Shown: piece by piece, positions 7,675 to 15,900 of the stretch | How the letters are laid out: every line of letters starts with the position of its first letter | Position numbering within the stretch: position 1 is the first letter of the stretch | Assembly (NCBI RefSeq): GCF_026000115.1 | Contig: NZ_AP026867.1 | Span: forward strand, 3,157,716 to 3,221,715 | Direction: 5' to 3' | Source of the DNA: Aureispira anguillae | Lineage (GTDB): Bacteria > Bacteroidota > Bacteroidia > Chitinophagales > Saprospiraceae | DNA: 64,000 bases | Position numbers and translations under genes: made by a program | Notes under the pieces: model-generated | The model's input: the letters and a program-made list of their open reading frames with translations, nothing else | What the model was told of the DNA's origin: nothing | Databases searched by the model: none

Positions 7675-9227
7675 GAACTTAACTTAGTTTTTGAGTTAAT
7701 GCTTGTTTTTTCAAGTTGATTTCCATCTTTATCATATATTACGACATCTGCAATACCTAACGATCCTGATGCAGGCTTTCCATAGTGATAAAAAATATTC
7801 ACAGAGAAATTTTTTCTAGTTAAAAGATGTTTTTTGTAATTAGAAGAATCTGAGCCTCTGTAAACCAATACAACGAGTACATTTTCAGTACTCGTATTTC
7901 TTTTCCTAGCCTTATCTATATATCTCCAGCCCCCTAACCAATAATCGTGTCCTTTTACAGGATCTGTACTAAGACCCGCACTAGCTGCTAAATGAGCAGA
8001 ATACATACCTTTTAATCTCCTTTTATCTTCTTCACTCCATGTTTTATCAAAGGTAAAACCACTATCTTTATACTTTTTAAATTTTAAATAATTTTTATTA
8101 ACCTCTTTTTTTGTATCACTTTCTCTTCCATCAATCATTTTATGTTTACTTCTTGAAGAGTAAATTTCATCTTCTCCTCCTCTAGATTCACCCCTATTAA
8201 TCATTGCATGAGCATAGTATTTAGGTGGCGAGTTCTGCCCTTCTCCCCAATTGTAAAAAATCCTTGTAATAAACTGTTCATGTGTCATAGCTTCTCCTTC
8301 GCTATTCATTAACTGCGAAGATTCCAAATTGAGCCTGCCATAACCATACTGTTTTTGATAAGACTCTAAACTTTCTTCATCTGTATCAACAACATAAACA
8401 TTGGTAGAACTTCCTCTTTGCCCTAAAAATCTTCCATCAGTAGCATAATAATATCCTTCTCCTTTTTTATCATCTCCCAACAAAACCAAACCACCTTCCA
8501 CATCTTTAAACTCCCCTCTATCTACAGCATATTCAGGCTCTGCTCCATCAGTTTCACCTCTATCCACCAAATCATCAGGTGGCGGCTCTGCCTTAAACCC
8601 TCGCTCATCCATTAACCTAACAGGATTATTCTGCGCATACTGATACAAATTCAACCCATCCACAAAGCCACCAGGGTCAGAACTCGTCCATCTCCCCAAC
8701 CAAGCTGCATAATAACGCACCCCAAAATAATACAAACCCGTCTCATCATCCCGCTCCTTATTCGTAAAACGATAACGTTTAAGACTCAAATCAGTACCAG
8801 ACTTAGCCGTTCGATAAGCAGAAGTTCCATAAGGATGATACTCTTCATAAGAAATCACCACCCCATCTTCATTCGTTTCCAAGGTTGCCGAACCTAGATG
8901 ATCCCTGTATTGATAACGAACCAAAGGAATAGGAGTTGCTACAGTAACACTATTGTTCACCGTCAAGGTATCCACCTGCGCAATATCATCCACCTGTAGC
9001 GTCCATCGTTCCAATTTTACCGTTCCACTAGCACTATACTCTCGATAACGCTCTAACCCTCCTAAATACAACCGCTCTGTTTTTTTGCCACTCTTAACGA
9101 CCACCTTTCGTACTCGTTGTCCACTTCCATCGTAACTATAATAAGCCTTATCTCCTGTTCCTTTCAATTCCACTATGCATAGTTCCAATACAGGGCTTGT
9201 AAATTGTTGTATTACTATTATTTTCAA
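7641..9227 (-). CDS. Displaced Rhs tip 2: Rhs core 3' end plus toxin domain
   Basis: 528 codons open from a TTG at 9227; there is no in-frame ATG near the 5' end, so it is probably silent unless joined to tcBC. Residues ~20-175 are nearly identical to the end of the TcB-TcC Rhs core (YDGSGQRVRK, RLYLGGLERYREYSASGTVK, SSDPGGFVDGLNLYQYA). The shared linker FKAEPPPDDLVDRGE follows, then a different C-terminus. That part has NWGEGQ...YYAHAMINRGES and later SAGLSTDPVKGHDYWLGG, which recalls SleB-type cell-wall hydrolases (E..GE...A.A.INR; TDP.GG..YW). The resemblance is partial and tentative. It overlaps immunity gene 2 by 34 bases. Confidence 0.7.
   Translation of the reverse strand: MKIIVIQQFTSPVLELCIVELKGTGDKAYYSYDGSGQRVRKVVVKSGKKTERLYLGGLERYREYSASGTVKLERWTLQVDDIAQVDTLTVNNSVTVATPIPLVRYQYRDHLGSATLETNEDGVVISYEEYHPYGTSAYRTAKSGTDLSLKRYRFTNKERDDETGLYYFGVRYYAAWLGRWTSSDPGGFVDGLNLYQYAQNNPVRLMDERGFKAEPPPDDLVDRGETDGAEPEYAVDRGEFKDVEGGLVLLGDDKKGEGYYYATDGRFLGQRGSSTNVYVVDTDEESLESYQKQYGYGRLNLESSQLMNSEGEAMTHEQFITRIFYNWGEGQNSPPKYYAHAMINRGESRGGEDEIYSSRSKHKMIDGRESDTKKEVNKNYLKFKKYKDSGFTFDKTWSEEDKRRLKGMYSAHLAASAGLSTDPVKGHDYWLGGWRYIDKARKRNTSTENVLVVLVYRGSDSSNYKKHLLTRKNFSVNIFYHYGKPASGSLGIADVVIYDKDGNQLEKTSINSKTKLSSWRIPPKKAKK
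8560..9160. repeat. Long direct repeat: 3' Rhs core and linker
   Basis: About 600 bases almost identical to 10,760-11,360 in the TcB-TcC gene and to 6,230-6,830 in tip 3 (where two short inserts interrupt it). The similarity starts near the YDGSGQ codons and ends just after the PPPDDLVDRG linker codons, then stops abruptly. Such tracts are the expected substrate for homologous exchange of toxin tips. Confidence 0.85.
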
Positions 9228-9413
9228 AGAACTTTTTTTATTTATTACATTTATATCCTCAACATGCCAAACCTAGAAACATGACAGAACATAGCGACTA
9301 AAGCAGTGATAGTTTTTTATAACTACTCAAGTTAGCTTGTTCCTCTGGCACAAAAGTACTAGCATAGTACTATGCTACTGGTTTCTGTGGTGTAATGCCT
9401 TTTTCCTACACTC
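9228..9413. repeat. Array leader/junction copy e
   Basis: Contains the block 9263-9290 (CATGCCAAACCTAGAAACAT...) and the junction GGTGTAATGCCTTTTTC (9389-9405) shared with the other modules. The adjoining block 9191-9237 (TCAAAGAAC...) matches 6852-6897. No gene is seen. It separates the membrane immunity gene from Rhs tip 2. Confidence 0.65.
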
Positions 9414-9923
9414 CTATTCAAAAGAAAAACCATTTAATGGATGTAATAAATTAGAATAGATATAAATAAAAAAAAACATATATATAAAGCATATTAAAAT
9501 AATATTACATAAAGTTAAACTAACTTCTCTATGAAATATTAAATATAGATAAATAGCCATTATAACAGTAACAAGTTCCAATATGTATATGTCAAATGCA
9601 AAGCTTCCCCTTATCATTAATTGGTCTAACAAAAAAAAACTATACACATCATATGTAATAACTCCCATAATAAAAAACAGTATCAATAGGTATGATATTT
9701 TTTTTATTTTTTGTAGAAGCCCCAGTAATCCCACAAAAGATAATAACCACCAAAAATAGCTCATATGCTCATGTTGGAAAGGATTTACTAAAATATCAAC
9801 ATGACTAGGATCATAGTAATTCATTTTGCAGAAATGTATAAAATCTATTAAAAAAGAAAAAAACAATAGACAAATACCAATACCTCTAGTTGCTTCGTGA
9901 TTTATAAACTTATTAGTATGCAT
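9414..9923 (-). CDS. Multi-pass membrane protein, putative immunity protein 1
   Basis: 169 residues with about five hydrophobic helices (roughly 13-31, 56-70, 76-96, 109-128, 137-157) and almost no soluble part. It starts 20 bases after the stop of the TcB-TcC gene and is followed by an array junction repeat, so by position it is the partner of the M91-like toxin tip. Membrane-embedded immunity proteins are common in polymorphic toxin systems. A membrane protein for a cytosol-acting peptidase is slightly unexpected, so another role, such as release or an unrelated passenger gene, stays possible. Confidence 0.5.
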   Translation of the reverse strand: MHTNKFINHEATRGIGICLLFFSFLIDFIHFCKMNYYDPSHVDILVNPFQHEHMSYFWWLLSFVGLLGLLQKIKKISYLLILFFIMGVITYDVYSFFLLDQLMIRGSFAFDIYILELVTVIMAIYLYLIFHREVSLTLCNIILICFIYMFFFIYIYSNLLHPLNGFSFE

Positions 9924-9943
9924 CTTTTCTTTCTATTTCTAAG

Positions 9944-12900
9944 TTAATTTGATTGTAACCCCAAGCTTTCAATAGCATTATCATAATTTTTCCTAGAGTT
10001 AAATTTTTGAAAGGTGTATTCTCCATTTTGATAAGAAGAGATAATATAACGCATTGTAGCAGCGGTTCCATCTATACTATATAGATACTCATAACCATGT
10101 GCTGAAGCATCTCCCCATTTATTTACATGAAGAAGGTTGAAGTCTGTAATCCTTTCAGTTGTATAATCATCTGGGTTCGTTGAAAAAAACAAATCAACAT
10201 CAAGCCTTTTATCTTCATATCTTTCACGGAGTCTTCCTCCATATACTGACCTTATGTAATTTGCAAAATTAACTGCATCCCACTCTGATGGAGATACCTG
10301 CCTTAAATTTAAACCTATTGAAGATTCGTTAACCCATACTGCATGGGCGAATTCATGTGAAAACTGATAAAAAGAACTTGCCCAATCATACTTCAAAGAA
10401 GCTACTACAGACCAATTATAATAGTATATTGTTTTGGTTGATATTTGGTATTGAGTACTTTTATAGCTCATAATCCATGTTGAAGCTGTATAATCAGAAC
10501 CTCGATCCATTAACTCTTGTATTCTTCTTTCACCATCTACTGTAGCTGCAATTTTCGCATAGTACAGTAATTCTTGCTTTGGATTTGAACCAGGGATAAT
10601 TCGTTTGGAAATTTCATTAAATTCCTCCCCATAATCAAAACTATTATCACCAACTCTTTCCTCTTTATCATTTCCCACCAAAACCAAATTATCCACAACA
10701 CCGTCAAACTCCCCACTATCTACAGCATGTTCAGGCTCTGCTTCATCAGCTTGACCTCTATCCACCAAATCATCAGGTGGCGGCTCCGCCTTAAACCCTT
10801 TCTCATCCACCAACTTAACAGGATTCCCCCTAGCATACTGATACAAATTCAACCCATCCACAAAGCCACCAGGGTCAGAACTCGTCCATCTCCCCAACCA
10901 AGCCGCATAGTACCGCACCCCAAAGTAATACAAACCCGTCTCATCATCTCGTTCCTTATCTGTAAAACGGTAACGTTTAAGACTCAAATCAGTACCTGAC
11001 TTAGCCGTTCGATAAGCAGAAGTTCCATAAGGATGGAATTCCTCATAACTTATAACCTCCCCATCTTCATTCGTTTCCAAGGTTGCAGAACCTAGATGAT
11101 CCCTGTATTGATAACGAACCAAAGGAATAGGAGTTGCTACAGTAACACTATTGTCTACCGTCAAGGTATCCACCTGTGCAATATCATCCACCTGTAGCGT
11201 CCATCGTTCCAATTTTACCGTTCCACTAGCACTATACTCTCGATAACGCTCTAACCCTCCTAAATACAACCGCTCTGTTTTTTTGCCACTCTTAACGACC
11301 ATCTTTCGTACTCGTTGTCCACTTCCATCGTAATTATAATAAGCCCTATCTCCCGTTCCATTCAACTCTACTGCTGTCAACTGGTCTTGATAATCCCAAT
11401 GTAGTGCTTGCAAATGGGGCATTTTGGTCATATTTCCATGCCCATCATAAGCATTATAAATATACGTATTTCCGCCGACAATTTCAGTAGAATTTAAACG
11501 ATTACTGGCATCATTTAACATATAATTATAATTTCTTGTCCAATTACCCGAAGCCCCCGCCTGATGTTTTAGTTGTAAGATATTACCTGCCTTATCGTAT
11601 TGATAGGTTTGGGTATAATTGCGCACGGCATTGGCTATGCTATTATGTGGCATATTGGCTAAATGTGCCAAGTCTTCATGTCTGGGAACTGCTGCGCCAC
11701 TGTGTTCTCTTCCTGTTGCTTTTTTTAGTCGATAAAGCGCATCGTATTCATATTCTTTTAAGGGAGAAATTGCCTCATTATTATAATAAAAGGTGCTTTG
11801 TGCTCTATCTTTTACGGTCATTATATTACCAACAGGATCATAAGTATAGTGCAAATCTTGTAAGGTATCACTATTGCTATGGGTCGTCAATAAATTATTC
11901 AGTCGAAAGGTCTTGGCATCGTAAAAAAAGCGGGTAATGGTATCGTTGCCATATTTCACATATTGACGCTGCCCTTTGGCATCGTAGTCCTGCTCTTTGA
12001 GGAAATCAATCCAACTCCCTGTTCCTCTAATTTGAGCCGATAGCTTTTCTAAATAGCCCCCTTTATTATAAGTGGGTACTAATTGTGTATGATCTGGCAA
12101 AATCGTCAACTTAGGTCGATTGAGTGCGTCATAAGTACTACTGGTTTTAAAAATAGCAGCCTCTAGTGTTTGAGCAACATTCCAATCTATTCTTGTGCTG
12201 TAGTTTTTTACCAATTGTCGTTGCATGACTAGTGGATTGCCCTTAAAATCTACTTCTAGAGTCGTTACAACACCCGATTGGTCAAAGCTCTGATAGGTCT
12301 GCCCTCTCAAATTTACTGCATCAACATCTCCCCAAGTCCAAGTCGAAGGAAACATCACAGGTAAAGATTCTCCATAGATGGTTTTTGCCACACAAATTTC
12401 AGCATTTGCCCCTCTTTGTACAAAGGTTTTGAGGGGGCGATGTAAAGCATCGTATTCCGTACGGAAAATCTTTTGATCGGCTACTGTTGCACTGTCAGGA
12501 TTGTCCCAAACCCGAAGCATTCTACCCAAAACATCCGTAAATACCCAACGCTCTCCTTTTACAGCCGTTTTATTATAGACACTCTGCCCTAATAGATTTG
12601 TCAATCCATAACTGCTTACATTTCTAGCAATGCTGTAATTTCCAGTTCCATTTGCCAGCAATTGGTCGGTTGCAATTTGGTCGTAAATTTGACTAAATCG
12701 CCCTGCCAAATCCGTCTGTGTAAAAGCGGCTATTGTTTGTGTACCATCGTCGCTATTCTCCGCATAAATCGTTCGACCCAAACAATCTATATGACTAATG
12801 GTGGGTGTGTTATAGTGGGCTTCGGTCAACAAAGCAGCTCGTTGCTCTTCAGGACTTCCACTTGCCATAACATCTTGATACCATTTACTATCTTTAACCG

Positions 12901-15900
12901 TATCATTGGTATCGTATTCTGCCGTTTTCCAAGCATCAAATTCGACTTTAACAAAGGTACCGTTTGGCAATAGCGTTTTATTATTTCTACCCGCAGCATC
13001 ATAATATAAAATTGGACTGACACCTACGCCTACAAAAACGGCTTCTGGTTCATAGGCATGCGTTTCACTAAAATAAGGCTCGTATTGCTTAATTGGATTG
13101 CCTTTATTGTCGATAACAGTTCGACCGTTTCCGATCCAACGTTTGGTTATGGCCGTATTGGTCCCCACTAAGCCATCTTTGGTCTGCACTTTCGACAAAA
13201 TTACAGCTCCTCCTCCATCGGAATATTCGTAGGATTCTTGCCAAACTTCCGCTTGGTTATTCGCATTGGTAATGCTATAATGCTCCTCTCTAACTTTGCT
13301 ATGAATATAGTTCGGCTTTCCATGCACCTTCCAATTAAAAAAATTATAACGCATCTCTGCCGTAGGATTTGCTAAGGTATCCCCCTCGTTGCTGCCTGCT
13401 TTTCCCATTACCGCAGACTTAACTACAATACCCAAGGCATCAAAAGCTACTGCGGCACGATTTCCATTGGGATCGGTCATTAATTGGGAACTCAATACCC
13501 GATAATCGTATTCGGTACTTACTGTGTTGCCCAAGGCATCTTCTGTACGAACGGGGAGATATTGATAGGTATCAAACTCAATCTTAGACAAATTCCCTAA
13601 GGCATCTTCCACCCCTGTTGGCAAATAAAAATTCGTTGCTGCTCCTGTTGGATAAATCGTTTTCCCTGAAGGAAGCCACCAATTTCCATCTCCATCCAAA
13701 TCCACATAACCTGAGGTAGCTGGTAACTGTAAACCTACTGTGGTCAGCAAATCTGTTCCTGCACTGGTTTCATACAACTTGGTCAACAGATCGGGGGTGT
13801 ATGCCAATTGATAATTCTTACCAGGAATTCCCAACGCCTCTTGTACACCAAAAGATAAAATGCCAGTTAAATCATCTTTTAAAAACTGGGCTTTGCCCCA
13901 ACCACTTAAACGTTGCTGAAAGCCTCCCAAAACAGCATCATACGCTTGTTCAAAGTTTAGATTTCGAGCAGGTTGTGTTAGGATTGTTTGTAATAAGTTA
14001 TCAATACTCGTTTTAGTATAATAAGCGTCTCCTGTTGCCCAAGATAAGCCCAATAACTCGTACATTTTTTCTTCATAAGCTGCTCGCAAGCGATAGGCAT
14101 TGTCTTGATCTACATCGTTTGTTAAGCTTATTTTTTTATAAACGCCGTGTATTTTTGCCTGTTCAACTTGCACCATCCAAGGCACATTTCCTGCAATCAA
14201 TCTTGGATAAATAATGGAAACTGTCTCCGTTGGAATTCCCAATTCATCAGTAGCTAAAACCAGCTCTTGCGAAATTCTTGGATCGTTAGGGTTCCGCTCG
14301 TATCCATAGGACATGGACTGTATGGGAACCACGATAAAAGAGGCATATTTTTGATCCTTGTGTGCTTGAACCAACTGCACTTCATAAGAGGATTCTGAAC
14401 AACTATAAGGATGATCGACCTGCTGCGTATTTTCATCATCCAAAGAATAAACTTCTTGACGCAACGGCACCCCCTTACAAGCCCTAAAAGCTTCGAGATA
14501 GGCTTGGTCACTCAACGATTGTGGTAGCATAATTCCATTTAAGGCTTGCTCTACACTAGGGTTGGAATAATATTCTGTTTGATAAGCATCGGTTAGCACT
14601 TGATCTTTAAAGGAAGCTCCTGTATGAAACCATGAAATGGTTTTGATGGGCACTTGAAAATGATCTGGATCAATATTACTTGCTCCTGTGGCATCCAAGA
14701 TGTTAAAATCTTCTGTATCGAGTTGTTCTACTCGCCCAAAGCCTCTAAATTCTCGCTCTACTTGGTCGTAATAACCATGGTGGTAACTGTATTTACTGAC
14801 AAAAACAGTATTTCGAATATAATCCGTGGAGATTGTTTTGTGTACCACGTGAACAGGAAAGGGCAATTTAGTTGCCCAAGGTTTTCCTGCTTTTTTGTCT
14901 TCTAAATAAAAATGGGTGGAAGAAATGTATTCAAACTCAACCGCAGCCCCCATATTGTTTTTGTATTGGTATAATAAATGGGGCTTTTTGCTATTGGTCA
15001 AATTTATATAACGAAGCGGGGTACCCGCATCTTTGGCTCCCATTGACGACCAAACCAAACAAGCTGTTCCTGTTCCCAACAAATCCACCAAATCAATGTT
15101 TACTTGGTTGTCAATACTTGGGAATGGACTGATAATTTGAGGGGCAACTGACCATGTATTTCCGCTGTGGTTCATCCAAATTTGAATGCTGTTTTTACGT
15201 AGATAAACCAAGTCAGTGGTTCCAGAACCATCAATATCCGTCAATTTTAGGTATTGAGGGTTAAACAACTCTTCATGATCAAAATGCGGTGCATTGCCCA
15301 TCGTGATTTTTGCCGAAAAATGACCGTAGCCCTGATTTGCCCAATAACAAACCTCTTGATTTTTGATGCGGACAATATCCGTCATTCCATCGCCTGTCAT
15401 ATCCGCTAAAAAGATACTTTGTTCTTGATCGGCAAACACAATTTTAGGTCCTTCTTCTTCATCTACTGCTTTAAACAAGGTATTAACAGCACCAAAACCT
15501 TTTTTACCTTCTGCATTATACCATTGAAATAAATCATCTTCGGTAATCAACAAATCAGGACGACCATCCCCATCCAAGTCTATAAATCGAGCATTGGGAT
15601 CATTGCTAATGTTTCGATTGGGAAAGTTTTCAAAATATTGAAAAGCCCCCCATTCTTCTCCGTCCTTAAAATTAAAAAAGCCTTGTGGAGCATTCCAACT
15701 TACTAATTGTCGTTCGCCTGTTCCTTCTAAATCCTGAAATTGAACTGCCTCTCCATTTAATCCATTAAACGAAGGTTTTTGATGCAATAATTTAGCAGGG
15801 CTAAACTCCCCTGCTCCTAGGTTTTCTTTATAATACCAAGCCCGATCTTGTTCTGTCAAGATTCCAGAAATACCTTCTCCATAAAAGTCTGTCCAACGGT

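Noticed and set aside
7080..9405. The repeated blocks in the toxin array as a CRISPR array or attC-type integron sites.
   Set aside because: Repeats are few, unevenly spaced and differ in length; there is no integrase or Cas gene in view, and the repeats carry no RYYYAAC/GTTRRRY pair that I could see.
10727..15132. Open frames on the plus strand and alternative minus frames inside the TcB-TcC gene.
   Set aside because: They are shadows of a continuous 2,422-codon gene with clear domains; their translations show no protein-like pattern.
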